Counted from the stretch's first letter, positions 17,145 through 24,502 are shown. The stretch is 35,262 bases of DNA from CAJXNP01 sp050305935 (GCA_050305935.1 JBNLGG010000044.1:1-35262); one strand, 5' to 3'. Made by a program: numbers and translations. Notes: generated from the letters alone by a model not told the origin.

Positions 17145-17176
17145 GGTTGTCAGTTGTCAATTTAAAACTGACAACC
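17145..17176. terminator. Hairpin terminator between DUF3078 and galE
   Basis: GGTTGTCAGTT at 17145-17155 pairs perfectly with AACTGACAACC at 17166-17176 around a 10-base loop. It lies between two convergent stop codons. There is no long T-run, so termination strength is uncertain. Confidence 0.55.
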
Positions 17177-17184
17177 CACAACTG

Positions 17185-18213
17185 CTAACTGCTTAACGCC
17201 TTCTGCCATTCCCAGGCGGAGCGCATCATCTCTTCGATGCCCAACTCGGCTTTCCACCCTAATTCCTGATTGGCCACCGTAGTATCCGCATAGATCTGCT
17301 CGATGTCCCCGGGCCTTCTGGCTACTATCTTATAATTCAGCTTTTGGCCTGTGGTGTTTTCGAATGCTTTGATCAATTGCAGCACCGAAAATCCATTTCC
17401 TGTGCCAATGTTAAAATACTCGTAATTGGATTTTTGCTTGTTTTTGATCATTCTTTCCAGCGCAATGACATGTGCTTTTGCCAGATCTACCACATGGATA
17501 AAATCCCGGATACACGAGCCGTCGGGTGTACTGTAATCATCGCCAAAAACACTCAGCTGCTGACGGATGCCTGCGGCTGTTTGTGTAATGAAGGGAACAA
17601 GGTTAGCGGGAACGCCGAGGGGAAGTTCTCCGATCTGCGCTGACTCATGCGCGCCAACGGGGTTAAAATATCGCAAGGCGATTGCCGAAATGTTATCATT
17701 GACCTTGCAGGTATCACGAATGATTTCCTCACTTATCTGCTTCGTATTTCCGTAGGGGGATTCCGCTGGTTTTACGGGAGCATCTTCGGTTACAGGAAGC
17801 TTGTCAGGCTGGCCGTACACCGTACAGGAAGAAGAGAACACTAAATTCTTCGCTTTCCCCTGGTTCATGATTTCCAGTAAGTTGATCAGCGACTGTAAGT
17901 TGTTTCGATAATATAATAATGGTTTTTCTACTGATTCACCTACAGCTTTGGAAGCGGCAAAATGAATGATGGAATCTATATTGGGATAATCCTCAAAAAG
18001 CTTTTCGACTTTCTTGCGGTCACATAGGTCAAATTCTTCAAAGGCTGGTTTTACTCCCGTTATTTTTTCAATCCTGTCTATAACCGACTTTTCAGAGTTT
18101 GACAGATTGTCCACTATGACTACCTCAAAACCCGAGTTTATTAATTCCACAACCGTATGAGAACCTATGTATCCGGTTCCCCCTGTGACAAGTACCTGAT
18201 TGGCCATGCTCAT
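17185..18213 (-). CDS. galE: UDP-glucose 4-epimerase
   Basis: A 342-aa extended SDR enzyme that interconverts UDP-glucose and UDP-galactose, feeding polysaccharide and glycolipid synthesis. The NAD-binding motif TGGTGYIGSH lies at the N-terminus, SSSCTVYG carries the catalytic Ser, and SPYGNTK the Tyr-x3-Lys pair. The regions RYFNPVGAH and GSCIRDFIHVVDLA match GalE exactly. The ATG at 18213 (MSMANQ) or at 18207 (MANQ) is the likely start; the longer TTG start at 18243 adds residues unlike the family. It is monocistronic here, with the stop next to a hairpin shared with the DUF3078 gene. Confidence 0.95.
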   Translation of the reverse strand: MSMANQVLVTGGTGYIGSHTVVELINSGFEVVIVDNLSNSEKSVIDRIEKITGVKPAFEEFDLCDRKKVEKLFEDYPNIDSIIHFAASKAVGESVEKPLLYYRNNLQSLINLLEIMNQGKAKNLVFSSSCTVYGQPDKLPVTEDAPVKPAESPYGNTKQISEEIIRDTCKVNDNISAIALRYFNPVGAHESAQIGELPLGVPANLVPFITQTAAGIRQQLSVFGDDYSTPDGSCIRDFIHVVDLAKAHVIALERMIKNKQKSNYEYFNIGTGNGFSVLQLIKAFENTTGQKLNYKIVARRPGDIEQIYADTTVANQELGWKAELGIEEMMRSAWEWQKALSS

Positions 18214-18294
18214 TAAATTTTTTAATAAAATACTGTTTGACAAACACTACAGGGAATTCGCATTTAAAAACTTTTGAGCCAATTTAGACCGTGT

Positions 18295-18308
18295 CTGCCG
18301 ACTGGCAG
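18295..18308. repeat. GC-rich REP-like hairpin
   Basis: CTGCCGACTGGCAG forms a 5-bp stem with a 4-base loop, within GTCTGCCGACTGGCAGGCGT. A related GC-rich palindrome (CCTGACTGGCCGTCAGG) lies at 24345-24361. Such islands in AT-rich spacers resemble REP elements. Confidence 0.4.
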
Positions 18309-18441
18309 GCGTGAGACGGTTTGGAGATGTAAAGCTTCAATTCTGTTTATATGCCTTAAACCGTTAGACGCCGTCAAATTCCGAAAACAAAAAGTTTAAA
18401 AACGACTTCTCTGAAAAACACTGCCGTGAAATTGAAGATAA

Positions 18442-18457
18442 TTTCACAATTGTGAAA
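18442..18457. promoter_or_regulatory. 16-bp perfect palindrome, candidate operator
   Basis: TTTCACAATTGTGAAA is its own reverse complement. It lies in the space between the divergent galE and secreted-protein genes, 229 bases from galE and 243 from the other start. A symmetric site of this size fits binding by a dimeric regulator. The regulator is unknown. Confidence 0.4.
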
Positions 18458-18700
18458 CCCTTTTTTCAATTATACTTTCTAGTTTGACAACAGGGCTGTC
18501 TCCTGAAATACCGATTTTTATCATCACCACAATTCTTCATTTTTTAAATAGTGGTTCTACCTGAACATTCGTTAAATAAATTGTTCCAGAAATGTAGACC
18601 TTGGACAATTTGATAACGGGCAATACCAATTTAGTGAATTGACAAACTCTCAAAATCTTTCTTGAATGTTTGTTGAAATATGTTGACTTTTGCAGATTGA

Positions 18701-19495
18701 GTGAAAAAATTAAGCACAACCAGATTGAAATTTATTCTCTTCATCATTTTTCTGATTCCGCTTGTTTCCTCTGCGGAAGAATATATTGTGACGGGCGAAT
18801 ATCAGGGCAAAAACGTGTATGTTCAAAACCCGCTCTCAGACGACAACATCAATTTTTGCACGGAATATGTCTACTTGAATGACGAGATGGTAGTGCGATT
18901 CCCCAAAACATCTGCTTTCGAAATTAAGCTGGAGGAAATGGAGATTGGCACCCCACTCGTAATCAGGTTTGTGTACAAGGCAGGGTGCCGACCAAAAATC
19001 ATCAATCCACAGGTTATTCGCAGTAAAAGTAAATTTCATTTTCTTTCGACCAATGCCAATGAAAATGAGATCAACTGGATGACGACCGGTGAATATAAAA
19101 ACGGGATTTTCTACCTGGAAAAATATGCCGGAAACGAATGGATGGAGGATAAAACGGTTTATGGCAAAGGAGATGTTGACAATAACCAATATACCACATC
19201 GCCCAATTACTTTGCTGGTGACAACAAGCTAAGGATTAAGTATGTCACAGAAAATGGCAATATATTTTATTCCAGGGTGTTTGAGCACTACAGCGCCCAG
19301 GACCCAATTTCCTTTCATCCCATTCGTGTAACAGACAAGATTTACCTTTCACGCAAAACAGCCTTTCAGGTACATGACCCTGCAGGAAACCTCATTACAA
19401 AAGGGAATTCGGAAACGATCGACTGCTCTTCCCTCAAATCAGGCCTGTACTACCTCAGCATCGAAAACCGCCAGGAGAAATTTTTTAAGAAGTAA
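18701..19495 (+). CDS. Secreted protein with a T9SS-type C-terminal sorting domain
   Basis: A 264-aa exported protein starting at GTG (18701), which directly begins a signal peptide (MKKLSTTRLKFILFIIFLIP, cut near SSA). The middle, about residues 25-200, is beta-rich with several Tyr/Lys motifs and no family I recognise. The last 60 residues look like a type A C-terminal domain for type IX secretion: YLSRKTAFQVHDPAGNLITK, then IDCSSLKSGLYYLSIENR and a basic FFKK end. That predicts export across the outer membrane or surface anchoring by the T9SS. It is divergent from galE. Confidence 0.75.
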   Translation: MKKLSTTRLKFILFIIFLIPLVSSAEEYIVTGEYQGKNVYVQNPLSDDNINFCTEYVYLNDEMVVRFPKTSAFEIKLEEMEIGTPLVIRFVYKAGCRPKIINPQVIRSKSKFHFLSTNANENEINWMTTGEYKNGIFYLEKYAGNEWMEDKTVYGKGDVDNNQYTTSPNYFAGDNKLRIKYVTENGNIFYSRVFEHYSAQDPISFHPIRVTDKIYLSRKTAFQVHDPAGNLITKGNSETIDCSSLKSGLYYLSIENRQEKFFKK

Positions 19496-19529
19496 ATGGA
19501 GGCAACTTGTTGACGGTCGAAGACATTGA

Positions 19530-19553
19530 CCAGGTTGTCCGAGAGACAACTGG
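19530..19553 (+). terminator. Hairpin downstream of the secreted-protein gene
   Basis: CCAG-G-TTGTC (19530-19539) pairs with GACAACTGG (19545-19553) around a 5-base loop with one bulged G. It lies 35 bases after the stop. There is no T-run, so it may be a structural end of the mRNA rather than a classic terminator. Confidence 0.35.
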
Positions 19554-19620
19554 TTGACCCAATCACGCTAGTTATCTCACGTTGATACTTACCGCCTATT
19601 ATTCATATCTAGCCGGGCAA

Positions 19621-19660
19621 CAACTTCCCCCTACATGCGCACGTCCAGTAGTAGGATGAA
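19621..19660. repeat. Copy 1 of an imperfect 40-bp direct repeat bounding the islet
   Basis: This stretch, with core GCGCACGTCCAGTAGTAGGA, matches 21363-21403 (core ACGCACATCCAGTGGTGGGA) at roughly four positions in five, in the same orientation, allowing one gap. The two copies bracket three AT-rich minus-strand genes. Confidence 0.55.
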
Positions 19661-19710
19661 AAGCCCAGGCAAACTGAAGCGTAACATTGAAATTCAACAA
19701 ACTCAAGGTT

Positions 19711-20352
19711 TTACATGAGTTGTTCAATGATAAAAAAAGCTATAAAAACAATTCCTATTAAAAAAACCACGAATTCCCAATAGGCTTTACTTTCTAACTT
19801 TCTCAGTAGCTTTTGCAAGAGAACAATTAAAAAGCAAATTGGAATCAGCATTCCAATTGTAAAAAACAAGAGTTTTAGAAAACTATCAAAATGGTATTCA
19901 AGAACATTGGCGGGCATTAAATGAGCACTTTGATTTTCAATCAAAATACTACCAACTATAGGCCCCGCACTTTTGTAGGAAACAAATGAAAACACTAAGG
20001 CGAGAATAAATAAAATCAAAAAAAACTGTGTATTATGATTCTTTCCTTTGAAAAACAAACTCTTGGGAATTCCTGTCAACCATATTCCGAATACCAAACT
20101 CATTGTATATAAAAAATAGTTACATACATCAACGATCCAAAAATCGGAAACATTTTTATCCAACAAATAAAAAATCAGTTTCCCGTACAAAGGATAAATT
20201 ACCAAAGTCAATAAGCAAAAAAACACTATAAGGTTAAGTGTGGACTTTCCTGACTTCTTTAAATGACTGAAAGCTACTGATAAAAAAATAGTCATTAAAA
20301 GAGTTGCTGGCGTTAATATTGAAATCAGTCCAGCTAAGAATGCTATACCCAT
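19711..20352 (-). CDS. DsbD/CcdA-like membrane protein lacking the redox cysteines
   Basis: A 213-aa integral membrane protein with about six TM helices. Its two halves resemble the DsbD/CcdA transmembrane domain: AGLISILTPATLL at the start, in the place of the family's SPCxLP, and SYKSAGPIVGSIL around 125-137, in the place of SCTGPxxG. At both places the Cys that would carry electrons is replaced (Ala16 and Ser128), so disulfide transfer by the normal route looks impossible. It may be a diverged transporter or a degenerate relative. The gene is AT-rich and lies in the repeat-bounded islet. Assignment rests on motif position only. Confidence 0.6.
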   Translation of the reverse strand: MGIAFLAGLISILTPATLLMTIFLSVAFSHLKKSGKSTLNLIVFFCLLTLVIYPLYGKLIFYLLDKNVSDFWIVDVCNYFLYTMSLVFGIWLTGIPKSLFFKGKNHNTQFFLILFILALVFSFVSYKSAGPIVGSILIENQSAHLMPANVLEYHFDSFLKLLFFTIGMLIPICFLIVLLQKLLRKLESKAYWEFVVFLIGIVFIAFFIIEQLM

Positions 20353-20378
20353 AAAAAAAGGTTTTTATCTAAACATCA

Positions 20379-20489
20379 TTATTTTCGACCAAGTACAATG
20401 TCAAAATATTGAACCAAAGGATCAAACCTATCTGACTTAGAATTTTCTTTTTGTGAGAGTGAGAGATCTTCACTAAATGTATTACCCAT
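20379..20489 (-). CDS. Small 36-aa protein overlapping the 67-aa gene
   Basis: An ORF with ATG at 20489 reads MGNTFSEDLSLSQKENS and ends ...FDIVLGRK at a TAA at 20381-20379. It overlaps the last 8 bases of the 67-aa gene (ATGGGTAA), which suggests translational coupling. From memory, relatives of the 67-aa protein are often followed by a nucleotidyltransferase-like protein whose N-terminus begins in a similar way; if so, this may be a truncated remnant. It could also be a true micro-protein or chance. Confidence 0.4.
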   Translation of the reverse strand: MGNTFSEDLSLSQKENSKSDRFDPLVQYFDIVLGRK

Positions 20490-20685
20490 GATGTTTGCGC
20501 ATAGAAAAAGCCTCCCGATCTAGTTTAGGAGGATCGTCCGGAGGAAAATTGTAAGCACAACTAATCAGATAATAAGCTGCCTTTAACCTCTCTTCGACGG
20601 ATTTGGTTTTCCAATAATCAAAATTTTGATCCGCTTCCTCAAATGATTGGATTTTAAATGCCGATTTATCTAATCTGTATGTCAT
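20482..20685 (-). CDS. 67-aa conserved small protein (RLDK...FEEAD type)
   Basis: A small soluble protein starting MTYRLDKSAFKIQSFEEADQ. It keeps the pattern KSVEERLKAAYYLISCAYNF and a C-terminal PPKLDREAFSMRK. I recall small Bacteroidota proteins of this kind, often next to a nucleotidyltransferase-like gene in what resembles a toxin-antitoxin arrangement, but I cannot confirm the family name. Here no full nucleotidyltransferase follows, only a 36-aa overlapping ORF. It may be an orphan antitoxin-like gene. The ATG at 20685 is the only sensible start. Confidence 0.7.
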   Translation of the reverse strand: MTYRLDKSAFKIQSFEEADQNFDYWKTKSVEERLKAAYYLISCAYNFPPDDPPKLDREAFSMRKHHG

Positions 20686-20758
20686 GAAAACTAATTAAGG
20701 AATATTTTGCATGGAAACAGTAAGTCCAAACCATTTATAGCATCCAAGTTTTCAAAGC

Positions 20759-21289
20759 TTATTTATTCTCTAAACACCTATTTATTTCATCAATTTCTTC
20801 TGAGCTGTAAATGGTAGTTCTTCGACAAATTGATGTCCAGATTATATCATCACCCATCGGAAATTCAATTTCATTATTCATTTGCCCGATATAAGTTTCC
20901 TTCATTCCATAGATAATATATTTTTCTCCTATCTTAAAATTGAACCCACAGTCACCATGTCCCATTCCGGTAAAAACATAAATGATTTTGGAAGAACCCT
21001 CCCCTTTGTATGTTGTTTCAACCGATAACCCATACTTGGAGACAACTAGATTAAATGGGAAGGTATCAAACTGCAGGCTATCATCTTTATATGTTTTCAT
21101 GAGGGTAGAGTCTGGAAGTTTGACCAGTTCCTTCGAAATAACTGTACCGACAACAATTGTTTCGGCGAATCTGATTTCTTCTTTTACCGGGCTCTCTCCC
21201 GCACACTTGCAAGCATAAATCCGGTTGGAAAAAAATAATATTGAGACAGCCAAAAGGATTAGCATTCTCGCTTTTAAAAAACCTGCCAT
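20759..21289 (-). CDS. Exported NTR/TIMP-like protein
   Basis: A 176-aa exported protein from the ATG at 21289 (a GTG lies three codons upstream). After a signal peptide the mature protein begins with CKC (Cys27/Cys29), as in tissue-inhibitor-of-metalloproteinase/netrin-like (NTR) domains. It continues with the OB-fold signature AETIVVGTVISK, a YKGEGSSKIIYVFTG strand pair, GDCGFNFKIGEKYIIYG and a late Cys in TSICRRT. The conserved cysteines suggest disulfides in the periplasm or at the surface. Bacterial members are mostly uncharacterised; protease inhibition is not established. It is the first gene of the AT-rich islet. Confidence 0.72.
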   Translation of the reverse strand: MAGFLKARMLILLAVSILFFSNRIYACKCAGESPVKEEIRFAETIVVGTVISKELVKLPDSTLMKTYKDDSLQFDTFPFNLVVSKYGLSVETTYKGEGSSKIIYVFTGMGHGDCGFNFKIGEKYIIYGMKETYIGQMNNEIEFPMGDDIIWTSICRRTTIYSSEEIDEINRCLENK

Positions 21290-21362
21290 TGTATCCACTA
21301 TTCTTTGTCAATTACTGAGATATTGTTTCTCATCATCTATAAAATCAAAATGATTCATCCGA

Positions 21363-21403
21363 CCACTTCCCGCCTGCATACGCACATCCAGTGGTGGGAT
21401 GAA
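21363..21403. repeat. Copy 2 of the imperfect 40-bp direct repeat
   Basis: Same orientation as the copy at 19621-19660. It lies between the end of the mtaB gene and the start of the NTR-like gene, so the three islet genes are enclosed by the two copies. Confidence 0.55.
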
Positions 21404-21441
21404 GAAAACGGACAACCTATAACCGACAACTCCCAACACCG

Positions 21442-22761
21442 CTAGTGAATCAACACCTCCTGCTCCACCTCTTCCACTTCAGCGTTGCCATTACCATTGA
21501 TCGAAGTTAGCTTGACCTTTTTTAGTTCATTGATCAGCATTGGGTCGTATTTGGCAGCCACGCGAATGTAGTTTTCCGTGAAGCCGTGCATCAAACCGTC
21601 TTCGATATCATTTTCAAAAAGGACGGTGAATTCACGGGATAAATGTTGCTCGTAAAAATACCTTCGCTTCTTAATGGAAAGCCCACGCAACATTTTTGAT
21701 CGCTTGTCGCGCTCCTTTTTAGGAACAATTCCGTCCATTTCGATAGCCAGGGTATTTGGTCGCTCGCTGTAGGTGAACACGTGCAAATAGGAAATATCGA
21801 GTTCGTTAAGGAACTGATAGGTATCCAGAAAGTCCTGCTCCGTTTCACCCGGAAAACCCACGATCACATCCACGCCAATGCAGCAATGTGGCATCAGCTT
21901 CTTGATGTTTTTAACGCGGTCGACATAAAGATCGCGGAGATACCTCCTTCGCATTAACCGCAGCATTTTATCAGAACCTGATTGCAATGGAATATGAAAA
22001 TGGGGAACAAATTTCCTGGAAGTAGAGACGAATTCAATGATCTCATCTGTCAGGAGATTAGGCTCTATGGATGAAATCCGGATGCGCTCGACCCCCTCCA
22101 CTTTGTCCAATTCTCTTACCAGGTCAATGAACCGGTCTTCCCGCTTGCCGTCGCGAATACCAAAGTCACCGGTGTTCACCCCTGTAAGCACAATTTCCTT
22201 CACGCCGTTTGCCACAATCTCTTTCGCATTAGCCAGGACGTTTTCAATCGTATCGCTACGGCTACCTCCTCTCGCCAGAGGAATGGTACAAAACGAACAA
22301 GAATAGTCGCAGCCGTCCTGCACCTTTAGAAAAGTCCTTGTACGGTCATTGATGGAAAAGGCGTTGTTAAACTGAACGGCCTCTTTGATCTCACTGGCAA
22401 TGACCTGGGGCTTGTCCTTCTTTTTAAAACCATCCAGAATATCGATTAAGCGGAACTTCTCGGCAGCTCCTAACACGGCGTCCACACCTGGGATTTCGGA
22501 AATTTCTTTTGGCTTTAGCTGGGCGTAACACCCGATGATAACGACGTAGGGATTTTCAGAAATGCTCAAGGCTTCGCGTACGATCTTCCGGCATTTCTTA
22601 TCGGCATTATCTGTTACCGAACAGGTATTGATAATGAAAATATCGGGTTTGTCAAAAAACTCTACCTTTTGATACCCCCTCTCCTCAAACATTCTTGAAA
22701 TAGTGGATGTCTCGGAATAATTCAACTTACATCCTAATGTATAAAAAGCTACCCGACGCAT
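21442..22761 (-). CDS. mtaB: tRNA t6A37 methylthiotransferase
   Basis: A 439-aa radical-SAM enzyme that adds a methylthio group to t6A at position 37 of tRNAs, giving ms2t6A. The UPF0004 domain carries the first cluster Cys residues (TLGCKLNYSE, INTCSVT, IIGCYAQ). The radical-SAM CxxxCxxC follows in GCDYSCSFCTIP, and a C-terminal TRAM-like region ends the protein. GCKLNYSE is typical of MtaB, not of MiaB or RimO. The ATG at 22761 is preferred over a TTG three codons upstream. It lies 79 bases after the ArsC-like gene in the same direction. Confidence 0.93.
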   Translation of the reverse strand: MRRVAFYTLGCKLNYSETSTISRMFEERGYQKVEFFDKPDIFIINTCSVTDNADKKCRKIVREALSISENPYVVIIGCYAQLKPKEISEIPGVDAVLGAAEKFRLIDILDGFKKKDKPQVIASEIKEAVQFNNAFSINDRTRTFLKVQDGCDYSCSFCTIPLARGGSRSDTIENVLANAKEIVANGVKEIVLTGVNTGDFGIRDGKREDRFIDLVRELDKVEGVERIRISSIEPNLLTDEIIEFVSTSRKFVPHFHIPLQSGSDKMLRLMRRRYLRDLYVDRVKNIKKLMPHCCIGVDVIVGFPGETEQDFLDTYQFLNELDISYLHVFTYSERPNTLAIEMDGIVPKKERDKRSKMLRGLSIKKRRYFYEQHLSREFTVLFENDIEDGLMHGFTENYIRVAAKYDPMLINELKKVKLTSINGNGNAEVEEVEQEVLIH

Positions 22762-22840
22762 AGCCCGCAAAAATAGTCAATTTTAAGGAATATATTGCGC
22801 TACACCTTGACGAGATTGAATTAATACACCCATGAGAAGA

Positions 22841-23236
22841 TCAGGTCATGTGCCGGGCAGCCTTTAGCTCTTCTTCGTCTACTATTTTATAAATATCTTG
22901 TGGGTTCTCACATAATACCGCCTTGTCGTGGTAAACGACAATCGGTGCTTTGATCAAATCAGGATTTTTCACCAGGATTTCCAACCAGTCATCATCATCA
23001 AAATCGTGTTTTGCTATCAACTTCTGGTATTTAGGATCGGCTTTGTTTAGCAATTGTTTGGGCCGCAATTCGAGCCTCACCAGCAAATTGCTCCACATTA
23101 ATTTTGTGAGTTTATAATGATCGAAGTCTATCTCTTTGACATGACTGGTAATACTGTATGCCAGGGCCTTTGTTTTTCGGTGTGAACTTAATTTATTGTC
23201 AAAATAAATCTCCAGTTCTTTTTGGTGTTGTCTCAT
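22841..23236 (-). CDS. ArsC/Spx-like protein without the catalytic cysteine
   Basis: A 131-aa protein with the thioredoxin-like fold of the ArsC/Spx family. The C-terminal half has the family layout: LLVRLELRPKQLLNKADP, DDDWLEILVKNPDLIKAPIVV (with the cis-Pro region IKAPIV) and a final helical tail. The N-terminal loop, which should hold Cys or CxxC, reads LSSHRKTKALAYS with no Cys, so arsenate reduction by the normal mechanism is unlikely. Cytophagales have such cysteine-free members, which may be redox-inactive regulators; that is a guess. It precedes mtaB by 79 bases and may share its transcript. Confidence 0.78.
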   Translation of the reverse strand: MRQHQKELEIYFDNKLSSHRKTKALAYSITSHVKEIDFDHYKLTKLMWSNLLVRLELRPKQLLNKADPKYQKLIAKHDFDDDDWLEILVKNPDLIKAPIVVYHDKAVLCENPQDIYKIVDEEELKAARHMT

Positions 23237-23332
23237 GGAGGTAGCATTTAATTGTCAATCCCTTCGCTCCGACCCTCCTTTCTTGTAAAACAATTAAATG
23301 CTGAATCTCAGTTCCTTAAACCCTGTGTTTAT

Positions 23333-24073
23333 TTATGGAAGCCTCGAAACCGAAGCCTCACCAAGGTTAAATTCCTTCACATGCGGGTCACCCGCATAAC
23401 GGATACTTCCTTCTCCGATCACCTTCACATTGAGCGACTCAGCAGCGCATACTTCCATATCACTCTCACCAAAGGAGACAATTTTTAGTTCCTCGCTTTT
23501 CAGTCCACTGGTGTAGATGTCATTTTCCCCGTAGGAATTGATTTTCATTTTGTCTACCCGCCCATCGAGAATGGAAATCTCGTTTTCTCCGTAGGCTTTT
23601 AACTTTAATGAATATCCATAGATCGCTGCCAGCTTTACCTCCGAGTCACCATAAATTTTAAGCAGAAAATCCTCGGCTTCAATATCATCCTTGGCAAACA
23701 GTTTATCATCCCCTCTGAAATCGATCGACTCCAAATGTTTGTAATAGATCTTTCCATACACTTTTACCCCCTGATATGGCGTGTTTTCAAGGGAATACTT
23801 ACCATGCGCCGGTGAGGAATCATCATCGCTAAAGCTAAAATCTTTGTAGTCAAAATAGATCTTCAGTGCATCTTCTCCTTCTTCAATCATCAGGTCTTGA
23901 ATCAACGGACTGTTAGAGACGAGATGAATTTTTTCTTCATTGCTTTTAATAAGCTCAATACTGATCCCGGGGCCAATCATCAACTCTTTAAAGGGCACAA
24001 CATTTGTTTCGATGGATTGCGAGTAGGCGTTGATGGTAAAGAAGATAGTCAGGGAGGTAATAATCGATTTCAT
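23333..24073 (-). CDS. DUF2807 (head GIN domain) exported protein
   Basis: A 246-aa exported protein of the DUF2807 family, common in Bacteroidota. The signal peptide ends near NAYSQ. The rest is a right-handed beta-helix-like succession of short repeats, with a turn such as YGDSEVKL, YGENEISI, YGENDIYT, FGESDMEV and GEGSIRYAG. The usual head motif is degenerate (PFKELMIGPGISIELIK). Family members are thought to sit at the cell surface or in the periplasm; the role is unknown. The upstream 429 bases hold two copies of a palindromic repeat. Confidence 0.85.
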   Translation of the reverse strand: MKSIITSLTIFFTINAYSQSIETNVVPFKELMIGPGISIELIKSNEEKIHLVSNSPLIQDLMIEEGEDALKIYFDYKDFSFSDDDSSPAHGKYSLENTPYQGVKVYGKIYYKHLESIDFRGDDKLFAKDDIEAEDFLLKIYGDSEVKLAAIYGYSLKLKAYGENEISILDGRVDKMKINSYGENDIYTSGLKSEELKIVSFGESDMEVCAAESLNVKVIGEGSIRYAGDPHVKEFNLGEASVSRLP

Positions 24074-24166
24074 ATCCGAGGTTTTATTTTAACAGATGCG
24101 GATATAAAAAAAAGGTTGCATGAGTTTCTAAAATTGTTTCCTCCATACAAAAAACAAAAGGCGACA

Positions 24167-24296
24167 GTTCCCGGATTTATTCCGGGACCTTTAGCTATTA
24201 GCTCACGAAGTTACTTCAAGCGGACCGACTTAGAAATCGAACAACTATTAATTGCACCTCTGTATAAGTGAGAGGCATCGGAACGTAGTCTGGTGA
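24167..24296. repeat. Palindromic intergenic element, copy 1
   Basis: It begins with a hairpin CCCGGA/TCCGGG, then CTTTAGCTATTA, a variable part, ATTAATTGCACCTCTG and a second degenerate arm (ATCGGAACGTAGTCTGG). It aligns along its length with copy 2 at 24334-24484; its 3' arms are decayed compared with copy 2. Confidence 0.65.
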
Positions 24297-24333
24297 AATC
24301 GACCTTAAATTATAAATAAGAAAAGAGGAGATT

Positions 24334-24484
24334 GCTCCCGGATTCCTGACTGGCCGTCAGGCAGGTATTCCGGGACCTTTAGCTATTAACCACTAAGTTC
24401 CATCAGGCAAGCCGACCTGGAGATCGAAACGCCATTAATTGCTCCTCTGCATGAGTGAAAGGCCCCGGAACCTAGTCCGGGGAC
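24334..24484. repeat. Palindromic intergenic element, copy 2
   Basis: Same order as copy 1, with arms CCCGGA (24337-24342)/TCCGGG (24369-24374) and CCCCGGA (24463-24469)/TCCGGGG (24476-24482). The first hairpin loop carries an extra nested palindrome CCTGACTGGCCGTCAGG. The ends are inverted repeats of each other, as in a MITE. The terminal hairpin lies directly after the stop of the DUF4861 gene and could act as its terminator. Confidence 0.65.
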
Positions 24485-24502
24485 AACTGCCCTTTAATAT
24501 TT

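Larger units (their letters stand above)
18214..18700. other. Divergent intergenic region between galE and a secreted-protein gene
   Basis: 487 bases without a convincing gene (a 60-codon minus-strand frame at 18537-18719 has no support). It holds a GC-rich hairpin CTGCC/GGCAG at 18295-18308, a larger dyad ACGGTTT/AAACCGT at 18316-18322/18358-18364, and a 16-bp perfect palindrome at 18442-18457. No unambiguous TAnnTTTG promoter was found for either gene. Confidence 0.6.
24074..24502. other. Intergenic region with a duplicated palindromic element
   Basis: 429 bases between two minus-strand genes. No gene is called; most of the region is two imperfect copies of one element (24167-24296 and 24334-24484), each beginning with a CCCGGA hairpin. 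Promoter elements for the DUF2807 gene must lie at 24074-24166 or inside copy 1 but were not identified. Confidence 0.7.

Noticed and set aside
18537..18719. A 60-codon minus-strand ORF in the galE/secreted-protein spacer
   Set aside because: AT-rich, no recognisable pattern, and it overlaps the start of the better-supported secreted-protein gene.
23897..24271. A 124-codon plus-strand frame over the start of the DUF2807 gene and repeat copy 1
   Set aside because: It is the reverse shadow of the DUF2807 signal-peptide region fused to a repeat; no independent support.
24167..24484. A conserved coding tail (DLEIE..LIAPL) in the two repeat copies
   Set aside because: The frame is broken upstream in copy 2 and the similarity extends over hairpins and non-coding blocks, so a nucleic-acid repeat is the simpler reading; kept only as a note in the finding.
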